Assembly: GCA_023238725.1 (NCBI GenBank)
Contig: CM041547.1
Location: forward strand, 16,817,644 to 16,881,643
Length of the DNA stretch: 64,000 nucleotides
Direction of reading: 5' to 3'
From: Scortum barcoo
Taxonomy: Eukaryota > Chordata > Actinopteri > Centrarchiformes > Terapontidae
Shown here: piece after piece, positions 12,401-25,299 of the stretch
Numbering within the stretch: position 1 is the first letter of the stretch
How the letters are laid out: each line of letters begins with the position of its first letter
Made by a program: the position numbers and the translations under genes
Notes under the pieces: generated by a model
Seen by the model: only the letters and a program-made list of their open reading frames with translations
What the model was told of the DNA's origin: nothing
Databases searched by the model: none

Positions 12401-15400
12401 AGCTTTTACCCTGGCCCTCTGGGTATTTGCTGTTAAGCCTGGTCTAGCGAGGCAGCTACTTCGGGTTGCTGGCAGCCAGTCAGATGACAGCTCCTTGTGG
12501 TGCTTTGGCGGCGGCCCGGCCGACACCAGGACCTGGTCCTGGTTTGTCATTGGAGCAACACACACCTTTTAAACAGGGATCTGTCTCCTTCTTACATTAT
12601 CAACACTAGCTCTGGTCTATAAATATTTTATTCATTTAAAGTGAAATGAGCCTTTTAAAGCCTTTAGAGAAAAAGTAAAGACATTCTTAGTTGAAGATAT
12701 TTATTTTTTTGTAGCACTGGCAGCCATCTCAGTACATCCCTGTAGTACAGCACTGTTTGCAGGGTAATGTCACCTGCAGTAAAGTGGCAAATGATGAGAG
12801 AAGCTGGAGCCTTATATCCAGTTAGGATGGAGGGTTAGCCCTCAAGGTGCGCGGCAGCTTTCCCAAAGTGTTACGTGAGGAAGTTAGCTGAGAAAAATCT
12901 TCAAAGTCACTGCACACTGATGTGTTCATCCTGAAAGATAAGGGAATAAAAAAGGGGATTAAATGCCTCATATTCAAATGGGAACATGTAAAAGCACAGA
13001 AACCTCAAATGCGAACTATAAATGTGAACCAATATACTCAGGTTTGCTAGACCTGTGAAGTAAAAACTGAAATAAAAGCATTCAAAGGAAATGAAAAGCA
13101 CTTAAAAACATGTATGGTTGGTACGTCTGCACCTGTTCGTTCCGCCTGCACGGGAAAAACAAATCTGTTTCATTCATTTTGCAGACCAGCGCTGGCCGAC
13201 TGAAAAGCTGCTCATCACTTCTTTTGTGCAAACAGGATCCTGATACATCAAAGAACTTTTCCCTCTGAGGTTCAGAGCTGATCACTCTTCCCTCTCTCGT
13301 CGTCTGTCTTTTAGCTGAGAGGAACAGGCTGACAATAACCCCACACTGAACACTAACAAATCAGAGCCGCATCTCTTTCCCGTCTCAAGCACATCTGGGA
13401 AATAGTCTGTTAACTTTGCTGTTTGTTTTGGTCTCTTGAGGGAGAAATGAAAACTGTTTGGCATCATAACTTCTTACACATTCAGTCAGTCTTCGTCAAG
13501 ACTCCTGCTGTTCCTGTTGGGCCATTCCTCACCTCTCCACCAGGCGGCCAAAGTGAGCCCTGCACGCCTGTGGCTTATCACTGATCTGAACTCCTGCCTC
13601 ATTTCCCAACTGCTCCTAATCTCTAATTACAGTCTGTGAACACCAGATGGTGTTTTTTTTTGTGTGGTTTGGCAGTATGCTTCAAGGCTATTTTTTCACA
13701 TGCTTGCCTGACTCAACCTGTTGGTAGTTGGTCTGCCTATGCTTGTCAAATTCTCTTCAACCACAAACATTTTCCTTCTAGGTGTTATAAACCGTCTCAG
13801 AATATGAGCTTGCCTCTGACTGCTAATGTCCTAATGTATGTGTACATAAATATGCTGTATTTTAAGATCCAAATAATGACTTCTGTTAAAAATAATTTCA
13901 ACCTAATGGCCTAATGCCCCATTTGAGCTGCTTCACAACCATTACCAGTTATAGTTGTGGTGAAGTTCCTTATAGCCTCAGTGAAGTTTGCATATTTAGA
14001 TCTGATGACATCGTGGGTACAGCTGAGATTAGGACAAGGCATTTCAGTACCCGGTGTGAATGCACCAGATATCGTGTCCAGATACAGATCACATGGGTAA
14101 AAGGGGCCTATCTGGAGTAAGCCTGGGTCACACTGTGATCAGATCTCTGCCTGAAAATAAAATCTGTACAGACTGACCTCATTCTTGATATATGAGAAAA
14201 AAAAATACATCCAACAAACAGACATCTCCTAACTCCTCCACTTCCTGCTAGTTTAAGCAACCTCAACAAAAGTAGTAGCAGTGGCTAGCTAGCCCTCCCT
14301 CATAAGAAGTGCATAAAAAAATGAAGGACAGGGCATTGCTCCCCTCGACATGAAGCGTGCTACGTTTGTAGACACAGACAAGTCTGCCACCCCCACCTAC
14401 TAACCACCAACCAATGTGCATATTGAGATCTGATCAAAACTTTATCCAAATCAATTTAACAAGACTGCTTATTATCAATACCAGGTATGAATGCAAAAAT
14501 CCATTGATTAATACCAGATGTGAATTTGACCCTCGTCACATACATGCTACATACATATGCTTCCTCACTAATAGAAGCTCACAATGTCGTGAGGAGGAGC
14601 AACATGTCATTACAAGCTTGCTCCATTTTTTCTGTGGTATTTGGAGTTTTCTGGACAGCGCAAGTATTGCTGCAATTTCCAGAGAGACATAAACAGTTTT
14701 GTTAATATTAAACAGGAAATTTTTACTTGCTATCAGCCAGGCACACCACAAAACTTCCATCCATCATTCTTGTCTTTTATTAATTTAATTACAGCCTACA
14801 CGTTTAGTTCTTTGGCATTAAATCCACATTCCAGGCCAAGTTGTGACAGCTCAACTGAACACAGCTACATTGAAACAAACAGGTTTTTTGTTTTCTCCCT
14901 GAAGAGGAGAAAAGTCAGTACCCAGTAAAAGTTATTCTTGAGCACACAATAGCAGATCCCTGGATAACAGGGGGAGATTTAGTTTAGCTATATTAATGGA
15001 ACAAACTGAATTGCCATGTTGCTTCTTTGCCAAAGCAGCTATTAAGTTCATCTGAAACTCAGTTCTCCCAGCACTGGTCTGAAGTCACACCTTTTTGACT
15101 TCTCCTCTTAGGGATCAGTGGTTTGAAGGAGTCAGCGTGAAAAGAAGTACTACAAAACTTCTCCAAACTATACATAAATTGTCTTTCATACAGCTGGCAT
15201 CATTACAAGGTTGCAATTAATCTGATAGTAACTGATGTCCAGAGTAAATTTCTCTCTTTGATATGACAGAGAAAAATCTAGAAAATGTGATATAGAATTC
15301 AGTAGTCAGTCAACTTTTCTGGTGACCAGGCTTTTCATAAAGAAAAAACAGTGCTCTTATTTCCACTGCCAGACTGAACTCCTACACTCAGTTCTTCTTT

Positions 15401-15865
15401 CTTGGAACTACCAAAGGATGGAGCAACTACTGCTCATAATCAGGGGCAAGAGTCAGGTTCTGATGGAAACAGCAACACTGACCTGGAAGACCTTTAAAAT
15501 AAATTCATGTAGCCTCTGGGTTTTAAATATAGAGGCACACAGAATTGTTTACATGGCAAAAAATATATGCGTGAACCCTAACGCTAACCCTAAAACTGAT
15601 TAAATTCAAGTGACAAATGAAGTATTAAACATATCAAATTGGTAAATGTTGGATAATAGTGCAGAGGGTTTACTGAAAAAGGCAGGAAACAAAACGTTGT
15701 CTCTTAGTCATTTATTCCAGTGCATGTCTAGTCATGCTGGAGTAACTTCCTGTTGCCACATGATCTAAAGTTTCAGACGTTCTTCCATACAGCACTTTCT
15801 CTGGGTTACCAACACCACCAACCACAGTCTACACTGGATGCAAGACGCTTCTCAGGAACAACAAC
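12401..15865. other. Intergenic, no gene recognised
   Basis: AT-rich DNA without supported exons. A stretch at about 13.94-14.54 kb has short repeated phrases (see the separate repeat entry). A degenerate telomere-like stretch lies at 15574-15594. Confidence 0.5.
13940..14540. repeat. Low-copy internal repeats, possible DNA-transposon relic
   Basis: A GCATATTTAGATCTGAT phrase near 13990-14006 recurs as GCATATTGAGATCTGAT near 14418-14434. A phrase of the type ACCCGGTGTGAATGCACCAG (14050-14069) recurs, diverged, twice near 14480-14526. Such direct repetition at both ends of about 500 bp suggests an old non-autonomous element. No terminal inverted repeats or target-site duplication were confirmed. 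Confidence 0.3.
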
Positions 15866-17507
15866 ATGGTGAGTGTTTTACCCCACCGAGCAGCTCTCTC
15901 TGTCTCCGGCTTTTATCTGAGTTCATCTAATGGGATGAATATTGATTTTCATACAGATCAAAGGGATTAGTTTCTCTTCTGGTGTGAGGGCATGGAGTGT
16001 TTTTGGCTGGATTTCCATCATCTTCTTCACTTGGACAATCAGCAGTGCTGGTGAGGCTTTGTTTTGTGCATAAGAGAACATGTTCATCAGGGCATTTTGT
16101 GTAAACTTAAAAAGCTAAAACACAGGCAGGGTATTCTACAAAATACATGCATAATAGTTGTACACTCATTGATTTGACAGTTTTTCTTCTGTTTTTGGTA
16201 AATCTCCTATCCTTAACCTAAAATTAAAACAGCTTAGCCAAGAATTACTTAATAGTAATAATAAGAGTAAAGACAGTCCAACACATAAGCCTCATTATCA
16301 TCATTTTTACACTTCAGTTTTACTACAGATCAAACAAACAGGATAAGATAAGATAAGATAAGATAAGATAAAGATAAGATAAGATAAGATAAGATAACCC
16401 TTTATTATTTCCACAGAGAGAAATTTACAACTATTTCTTACAGTATTAATCCTAATACTGTTTTACCTGACAAGTCTAGCAGAAGCCGCAAATCTAAATA
16501 AAATGTTGCCAAGACACGCATAAATTAATTATTTTAATGTGGCGAGACTCATTCAGCTGATTGTATTATGTTCTTTAACCTTGTCATCCTTCTCTCTGAT
16601 CATACAGCCAGTCAAAGTGTGGAGCTGCAGACCTCTTCCAAGGTGACACCACGGTGTGGAGAAAATGTGTCACTTACGTGTAATGCCATCTCAACGCGCA
16701 ATTTGGACATTAAATTATTTTCCTGGGTGGTTGGAAATAAAACAGTGTGTAAGGATGAAAACGGCCAATCTCACCCTGAAGGTGTGTGTGTCAGAGGGAC
16801 TCAATCATTCAATCTCACGCTCACAAACGTGATGCCAGGCGACCAGGGAAAATATCTATGCAAGATACACTCCATTCAGGGAATAAATAGTTCTGCAACT
16901 GTTGTTACAGTACGAGGTGAGTTAACTTTAATACTTTTTAATATTGTTTGATATTGCTGGCTTCTTTTATCTTTCTAAACCACCTTGATCTTTGCAGACT
17001 GCCTGGAAAATTTGACCTCCTCTGCTAATGACTCTCATGCCACGTGCTGGTTCAGTGGAGTTTACCCCAGCGGCTCCGTCCACTGGTTCCAAGGAGATGT
17101 TAACTTGACGGACTCTACCAGCCCACAGACGGAGATGGACCAGCAAGGACGGTTCAATGTCCTGAGTACGGTAGCTGTACAGAAAGGGAACCCGAGAGAG
17201 CCTTATAATTGCTCACTGTGGATACCTTCAGACGGGAAGTATCTGTCCAGTGAACTGGTATATAGGGTTAGGACGCAGAATTCATCTGGAAGTATAGTCA
17301 AACTGCAGTGGATCTCTGTAATGGTGGAAATTGTGATGTTAAAATTCATGACTTAAAGGCGCAGACTAATTCAGGTTTTGATTTCTGCTTTGCTTCCAGA
17401 TGGCATATGGACAAGTTAGAATATGCAAAAATAAAAATAGAAATGAAAATGAGCCAATTGTTGAGGAAAATTATCAAAGATTATGTGTAATTATGCTTCA
17501 TGTTTAA
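15866..17507 (+). CDS. Two-Ig-domain protein (V-type plus C-type, B7-like layout), anchor not evident
   Basis: Model: exons 15866-15868 (ATG only), 15957-16050, 16608-16916, 16998-17317 and 17400-17507, with GT-AG junctions and matching phases, 277 aa. The second exon gives a signal peptide with core WISIIFFTWTISSA. Domain 1 (about 34-135) is V-like: Cys57, Trp72, DxGxYxC ending at Cys117, plus an extra Cys80/Cys93 pair. Domain 2 (136-235) has Cys152, Trp165 and Cys207 and resembles the membrane-proximal C domain of B7/butyrophilin-type proteins. There are several N-x-S/T sites. The 3' end is uncertain. If the last donor is skipped, the frame runs KLQWISVMVEIVMLKFMT and stops at 17356 (254 aa). 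If used, the tail reads EPIVEENYQRLCV. Neither version has a clear transmembrane helix, so the product may be secreted, GPI-linked, or a decayed receptor. I cannot name an orthologue. A surface or soluble immune role is inferred from domains only. Confidence 0.7.
16342..16397. repeat. (GATAA)n pentanucleotide microsatellite
   Basis: About eleven GATAA units with one extra A in the middle, inside the intron before the V-domain exon of the Ig gene. Each unit holds a GATA core. Confidence 0.95.
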
Positions 17508-20500
17508 ACCAAACTAATGCATGCTGTTGTTGTTGTTGTGCAAAGCTACCACTGAGTGGGTTAGTCTTGTTTTCAACATGCTGCCTACGGGCAACTGTCA
17601 TCTCTGGAAGGACAAGAGTTTGCAGGTTTTCTTGCAATTTCACTGATTACTTAATTTTCAACTGGAGAGGAAGAACTCAGCCAATTTATTATCTGAAATA
17701 TTTTGGCGCCCATGACAGATCTTGTTGGCAACAAACTTCTCCACTTGATGACAGAGCAGCATTTATTGTATTTTGTGCAGTTTAAGAGGGTGTTTGCTTG
17801 ATTAGAGAGAGAGCACGCTTTTCTGCAGAAGCTCACTGATTCTGTGAACTTTGAGAGGACTGCACCAGAAGACTTTGACTGAATAAAGTATGTACTGCTT
17901 TTCTGAAAATAGGCTTTAGTAAACTGATGCTTTGCAGATACAAAATTTCTGTTTTCAAAAGTCATATTCAGTCTTGTTTTAATGGTAGTTTTTTGCTCAA
18001 TGTAACTGGAAACTGACTATTTTAAACCCTCACTTCATCCTGACTACCAGAAGGTGGCAGTCCTCCCATGCAATAATAATAAGGGCAACTGATTTCTTGG
18101 AAATGCTGTAGCATCTGAATTTACTGCACATATGTGAATACTGAAGGAGAAGAAATATACCCACCAGCCTTTCAAAAAAAAAGACCAAGATCCTTAATGC
18201 AGACAGGATTCTTGTGAATAGCTTACCCTAGAGGCTAATATTGGAAAAATACAGGATACTTAATGAAGAGAATGGGGATGCACCAAATATACTACGAAAC
18301 CCCTTCAATTAACAAGTATTATTTTTCAACTGTTTCATGTAAATAAGCCTCTTGATAATATGTCCTCTTACAAAGAAAGTCTTTGCAGCCCCACAGTGAG
18401 CATTTCATGTTTGACACCTTCACACTCACAATCTAAACTTATTTTTCTGTAGAAAACAACAACACTTTTCTGTAGAAAAGAAGTTTAGCCCTGATTGGAT
18501 GTATTTCCATGGTGTGACTATGTGTCTGTGAAAACGTTGTTTATATGACTCTAGACATGTGTTCACACCTCACTGCACTTCACTGAAACCGTAGATGCTT
18601 TAGAGATGTATGGTAGGTATGCGGTCCTTCAGGCGAACTCCAGTCAGCGCTGCTTTAGTGTGCTGCCTTGGGGTAATGAATAAAAGAGGCAAGTGTACTT
18701 TGTGCCGCTGATATAAGATTACTATCAAAATCAACAGTCAGTAAACCGAGCGAGCAAGCATGGACATGTGTGCAAGTACTGTCTTGCACAATTATGTTCT
18801 CATATATGGTTTTCATCACAGCAGAGAGGGTTACACAAGCAGGAGGAAATCCATTAAGAGACACTCCAGATTACCCAACTGCAAGTAAAAAGTAATGCAC
18901 AAGTGCAATAGAGGTTGTTGCTCTGTGTTAAATTCAACATGTAGACCTTGCATTTGTGAGAATACAACATAGAATATAATGTCCTTCTCTAACCTGCTGC
19001 TGCTCCAAAGCATCAGAGAGACAAAAGATCTACTACGTCCCAGGACCTTTGAGTTTGTGAGCCAAGCTACTGGAGCAGGAGAGGCAGTTAAGAGGCAGCA
19101 TGACCTGAGGAGACCCTGCCCGCTGAGAGCAGATGCACATTATAGATTAGTTATTGAGGACAGGACACAGAGACGAGACTGGATTTATTTGCTCTAGTGA
19201 AGCGACAACAAAGTTAGACTCATTGGAGATCAAGAGACAGACAAGCGTTCAGTACATCTTTTCAACATGATTGTAAGTGTCAGTGTGTGTGAGATGACAA
19301 GCTACGAGTGTTTAAGTAAACAAATCATTTAGTAGTAAACTAATCATTTATGGCTAATATGTCAATGGCAGACTGTACATGAGGAAATGCTCATACAGTT
19401 TATGGATTTATTTTGTACAGTTTCAACAAACAATATCTAATCACTGTGTTAATTAGTAAGCTTTAGAGGTTTAGGGATGCTTCTTCCTCTGTTTTCAGTC
19501 TTAGTCTTAGTCTGTGCTAAGCTGAGATGACTGGGTGCTGGCTCTAGCTTCATATTTAGTGAATGGACTTGTGAAGGGTTTCAATCTTCTCATCTTACTC
19601 CTGGCAAAATAAGTGAACACCTACAAGTAGTTCTTTTGGAAATCTTTTGGATATTTAGACAGATTAAGATATTTCCAGAAAATTAACTATTGCTTACAGA
19701 ATAGAAACAATATTCATGTTGTTGTGAAATAAAATAGAAAAATAGAAAGTAGGGACTATTTATTTCAATAGGAACTGAAAACTGATACTTCTGATGAGTC
19801 AAAAGTAATGAAATATGTTGTTAATTACAAGAACCCTGTGTAGGTGTGTGGAAAATACTGTCTTCCACAAACTGATTATAGGTGTTATCAACAAATATAT
19901 AATTTTACTGAAAAATATACCTCATACCTTTGAGTCTGCAAAGACAACTGGATTGATGGTTTCCCATCAAGAATAAACACTGTTGCCATGGCGAACTGAA
20001 GCTGCTGTTTAAGGACAATATATTGGCTTTTCACAATATTTTTGTTCTTTTGGATTCTTCTGAAAGACGAGCAATTAGATAAGCTTGGCTTTGAAAGACA
20101 CTCTGCTAAGGTCAAACTCGGACACCTCTGGGTGTTATTTATATGAGGTTGAGCTGCATTTACTTTTATTTACAGTCGTATATGAGTACTGAGTTCCTGG
20201 AAAAATTAAGGAATTGTGGTTTCATTCAGAGAGCTTCATGGAACTCGAGAAGTGTTAATCAGAAAAGCAATTTTGTCAGTTGATTACCCATATCATGATT
20301 TACTACTTATTGATGCTTATTTTATTAGACTAGATTTTAAGAGTAAACATATGTCATCTGACCATAACTTTCACAAGCTGTAGAGGAAACGGTGTGCAGC
20401 CGAATACAGACTTTGTCAAATGCACACACGCTAACACCTGTCCACATATAGAGCTGTTGGGTTCGCAGTAACTTCTCCCAGGGCCAGTTACCGTCTATAT

Positions 20501-23500
20501 GTGACTTCAGCCATATGAGACATTTTCTCTATACAGATACCCATGCAGAGCACAACACAATGATGCAAACCCTGGATATTATTTACAATCATGTGACAGA
20601 TCACGCACGTGAGTGGAAAGCAGATTCTAGGAATAAAGCACCTGTGTGCTTCCTTCAGTGGTGCTTTTACATGTGGTGCATTACCTCTCCCAGATTTATA
20701 TTATACATATGATGTGGAAACGTGATTGTATATTTATAGTAACAGTTACTTACTGTCTCTTTCTTGCAGCTGTCACTGCCTTAGTAAAAATCAGCTGTGA
20801 TGTTGACCTGTCATTATTTACTTCAAATGTTGGAATAATGTGGGTAATTTTGTAATTTGAGGTATGCTTTGTCATTTTTGAGAAACATAATCTAAAATCC
20901 AAAAGGTCCATGATTATCATAGTTAAACACCCTTTACATGTATCAAAATTCTGGTAAAATATGTCGTCTAAATGGGTCCAAATGTCTGCTGTAAAACATG
21001 CCTTTTTTTTTTTTACTTTACAATTTGACAGTGATGATAGGCATTATTTTATGAGTCACAGCGACAATTTAGACGTGTAAGTGGGGATCTGAAATGTAAC
21101 CTGTAATCAGTAAATGGTTCTAATTGGCAGTAAAAGTGGAATTCTGCTGCAGGAGCATCATCAAAAACATCCAACACTGAACGGTTACATAACCTTTTAA
21201 TTATTTTATGTAACTGTGTTTTTTTTCCCCGACTAACCTTCTTCTTCTCTCTGCTCCCCTGGCAATCTTCCATCTGTAGATACTGTCACCACATACACAG
21301 TACATACATCCAAAACTGTGCCGTGTCAAACATTAAGACTCACAGTCAATAGAGCAATCTGTAAATTTATTTGGCTTCCTTCAGCAATACTATGTCGTGG
21401 TTTGCATGTATATTTATCTTAAACACAACATCACTCTATTTCTTTTCTATGTTTACATTTTCTTTCCACAATTCATTATTTCCATTATTTAGAAAACTTG
21501 TATAAATATGGTTCCTTAGTGTCTCTCTTTCACCTTTATTATTGTCGTATTTGGTTTTGATTTATTTTTATCATGTTGCTTGTACTGGCGATTGTAACCG
21601 TCTATTGTTTCTAACTGGGTTTAGTGTGGAAAGTGGCAGCATTTGTTAATTGTATTGCATATGTATACATATATGTTACAGGCCCAAGAAAGTGTAGCTG
21701 TTGCCAAGGTAACAACTACAGCAATGAGGAGCCAAATAAACAATTACACATCCATGAAGATCATTTAAGACCATTTCATCTCAAGGTCTACTAAAGTAAA
21801 AATCCATATTCAGTGAACACAGGGGCATGGATGACAAATAAGAATAAAATAACAAATTCTTTAGCAAATGGATGAAATCACAGTGATGCTATTCAAGCCC
21901 AGACTTCAATCAAATGGTTTTACGGGCATGTCACATTGTCATGAGGATGCGGCCGACTGGTGTGTTAAAATAATTATTGACTTGAAGGTATTTGCATGAA
22001 TTCTTTGAATTCTTTAAGATCCAGTACAGGTCTTGCATTTGATTGCATCCTTGTCTGCTTGTTCAGTGAATTAGCTGAGTTTGAATATAACAGATCTATA
22101 TTTCAACTCAAAGCCCAAGGTCATAGATAAACGTGTGAATGCGGGCCACAGCTCAGGTGTTTCCAGACACTCACAACCAGATGCCATTTACTGACAATTA
22201 AATAAATGTGCTTCCTGGTTGCGATGAAAGGAAGATTAAGATAAGGTGACAACACAGGGAAGTAATGAAAAAATAAGATGACAGCTGAGACCTTTGTGTT
22301 TTAGAAAGAGCCTTAAAACAATGCATAGAGTTAAAACTAAAGCAACTGTCATACACACCCCTTATTTGGAAAATGTCTATAAATAAAGACAAATCTGCTG
22401 CTTCACTCTGTGTAACGCCATCAGATGAAAACTAGACTGCCGGAGTCTACAGTCGTATCACTGGTAGTGATCGCTGGTCACATTACTATCCATTATCTCG
22501 CTGCATTACACAGTCAAACAAAGCCTCGGGTCATGTGCTTTGGAACCCAAACACAGAAACTGACCACTACGCCTCCTCGATGAGGTTCATGACACTTCCG
22601 CCTCAGAGACATTGTGCAATGTGTGTCTGTGTGTGTGTAAAGTTGTGTTTGCAGTCTACAGCTGGCAGCCTGCTAACATTAGGACCCGTGCTGAAAAAAA
22701 GCTGGAAAAAGGCGAGATCTCACCATAGTTGAACTCACTGACTGGTGAGGAGGAACAATCTCACTGCTGATTCAACACAATTAGCTGTGTGTACAAACAG
22801 TGAAGACCCCTGCTTCATCATTGTGCTTTGAAAGTGTCATTGTATGGAAGGCCAAAGGGTAAAAAAAAAAAAAGACATTTTGATATAAATAATGAAATGA
22901 ATGTATTGCCTTTTTTTCATAACAGTATTTTTTAATGGAGTTTAATGTCACTTTTCATGATAGTCGTGTTGTCACTACACCTTTACCTATCAAGCAAAAA
23001 TGTACCTCTTCTTTTAAGCTAGCGAGCTCAAAACAGCTACTGAATTTCGCCAGTCAGCTTCTCTTAGCTGGAACGACAACAATGCTAACGTTAGTCTGAA
23101 ACAACCAACTAGAGGTTTCTTCTGTAAATTACAGACACAATAACACAATAACTAAACCTGTTTAGCTTGAGAATGAGAAATGGCTCAGGGCTTTTTGACT
23201 TGTGCTGCCAAGGTTAACTTGAATTAACCGGCCAACGTTAGCTGCTACTGCTAACACTGTCTGGTCACTTTGATGCTGAGTAGTAAATGATTTACATGTT
23301 CGTAGTTAAAAAGAGATATTAGCTACTGTGCCTGTGTTCACTTACAGATGCAGCTATACAGTATTCACAATTACATTTACATTGCTGATGTTCTAACTAA
23401 CAGGAGTAAGAAACAACCCACACGTTTGAAAAGGGGCATTTAAAAAAGTCTAATATAAAATGAAACTTTTCTGCTTTTTATTCTGAAAATAAGAGTTATG

Positions 23501-24994
23501 AAATAATATCTATAATTATGTGTTGAGTTTTAATGACATTTTCAGATGAGTAGTATACTGTACTATATCTTACAGAGTTTATTCATGTGAACACTTGGAG
23601 ACTCCATATAATTCAATGATGACCCACCATGGGGATGTTGAAACTTTATCATTCTTACATATCATATTTATGGTTTGATTCTTTTATAGTAGTGTTGTAA
23701 GTACGCTGTCTGACTGCAAAGTTAAATATCATCAGTTGTGTATTGTTTTAACGCATTTCAAAGTCTTTGCTGGTGTTAATGATCTCCACCTTAAAGATCA
23801 CAGAGCTGGTATAAATCGGTTTTTTCTGCGAACAGTAATCATGCTTATTGTAGAACAGTGCAAAGCTTTGGCAGCATTGGCAGAGTCTTCCTGCACGCTG
23901 ATAAAGATTTAACCAAGGTTGCCGAATGCCTGAAGTTAAACAGTGCTTGACTAATGAGTTTACCTTGAAGAAGGTCCTGAGAGGCACAATGCAAATCCAG
24001 GCCCTTTAAAACAAAAGATGAGAGGACATGTTTATCTTGCACAAGGCAGAATATGCTTAGAGGTGAAAAACAGACAGATTACTAATTGGTATGTACGTTC
24101 GCATGGGAATTATTACTCAACATTCCCTTAGGTAGTATGTTGCATAAGTTCTCAATGGATGATTCTGGTGAGTGGGCCACCACACACCCCATAATTCAGA
24201 CTATCCAGGATATTTAGGACAAGACAGATTCAGCTGGAGCAGCAGCTGGGAGGCAACCGTTAAAATATTTTAAATAACTTTCTTTGTCAGCTGGTGGCGA
24301 TTTTTCCATTTTAAATAAAAATATTCTCAACTGTTAAGCTGTCTGCTTTACTGTGACCACAAAACATTTATACAACCTGCATTTGTGGTGACTGAATGAT
24401 CTCAGCAGGTCTGCAGCATGATGTACACAACCCTGCACCAGCCCTCACCCCTATTTAAACCATGAAAATAGATCAGCAGAGAATAACATCCAGGTATTGC
24501 AGTTCTGCCATTTTTCATTGAGTCTGACTGTGCTCATAATGAAAGGCAGGTTACTCGTTCACTGCTCACTGAATAGAGTAAATGGAAAGCCTGTTTGTGT
24601 TGGCTCAGACAGTGAAAAAAATAAACATTCTGAGAGAGCCATGGCCTCCTAACACATATGAAGACAGTGTTAGAGACACACCTTTAACAAAGGGTGACCT
24701 CTATACTGACAAGGGAAACTTCCATCATCATGATTTTCATACAAAGCTAAAAGTCAGGTTCTTTTTCTGCTTGAAACACCTTCAGATCCTCTGCAGACTG
24801 ATTCATGACAAGAATAACAAATGCTTCAAACCAGCCCTGCAGGGATATTCCTCTCCTGAAAGGAAGCGATGAAGATCCAATGAGATCATATTCGATGCAT
24901 GGTTCAGACAACGCATATCAATTACTACACCTGAACTGTACATGGTGAGCAACTATACGTCTGAGTCTCAGCATCTTTAAAAAGAAACCCTTAC
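17508..24994. other. Intergenic, no gene supported
   Basis: About 7.5 kb of AT-rich DNA. One short start-like exon (ATGATT then gtaagt at 19267-19275) follows a 200-bp open stretch, but no downstream Ig-type exons follow it. Other open frames are short and unrecognised. No microsatellite longer than about 15 units was seen. Confidence 0.5.
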
Positions 24995-24995
24995 G

Positions 24996-25172
24996 GGCGT
25001 ACAGGTGGCTCAGTGGTAGAGTGCGTGTGCCGCAGTGGACCCCGGTTCAATTCCTGGCTGGGGTCCCTTTGCTGCATGTCTTCCTCTCTCTTCCCAATTT
25101 TCCTGTCTGTCTTCAGCTGTCCTATCTAATAATAAAAGGGTAAACCCCCCAAAAAATAATTTAAAAAAAAAA
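24996..25172 (+). mobile_element. tRNA-derived SINE
   Basis: The head has RNA polymerase III promoter boxes in tRNA spacing: A box TGGCTCAGTGG (25006-25016) and B box GGTTCAATTCC (25044-25054). The body reads CTTTGCTGCATGTC followed by a CT-rich stretch, AATTTTCCTGTCTGTC and AATAATAAAAG, and ends in an A-rich tail. This body is one I recognise as common across spiny-rayed fish genomes. The copy is nearly full length. The element family name is not assigned. It is non-coding and depends on a partner LINE for movement. Confidence 0.8.
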
Positions 25173-25299
25173 GAATCCTTTATTAGTCACTGATGTCAGG
25201 ATGTGTGCAAAATGTAAGAGCTTTCTTTTCAAGGGAATAAAATTTCTGGTAGTCTGCCTATAAAGGACAAGACAGCAAAGCACGACAAATTATAAAATA

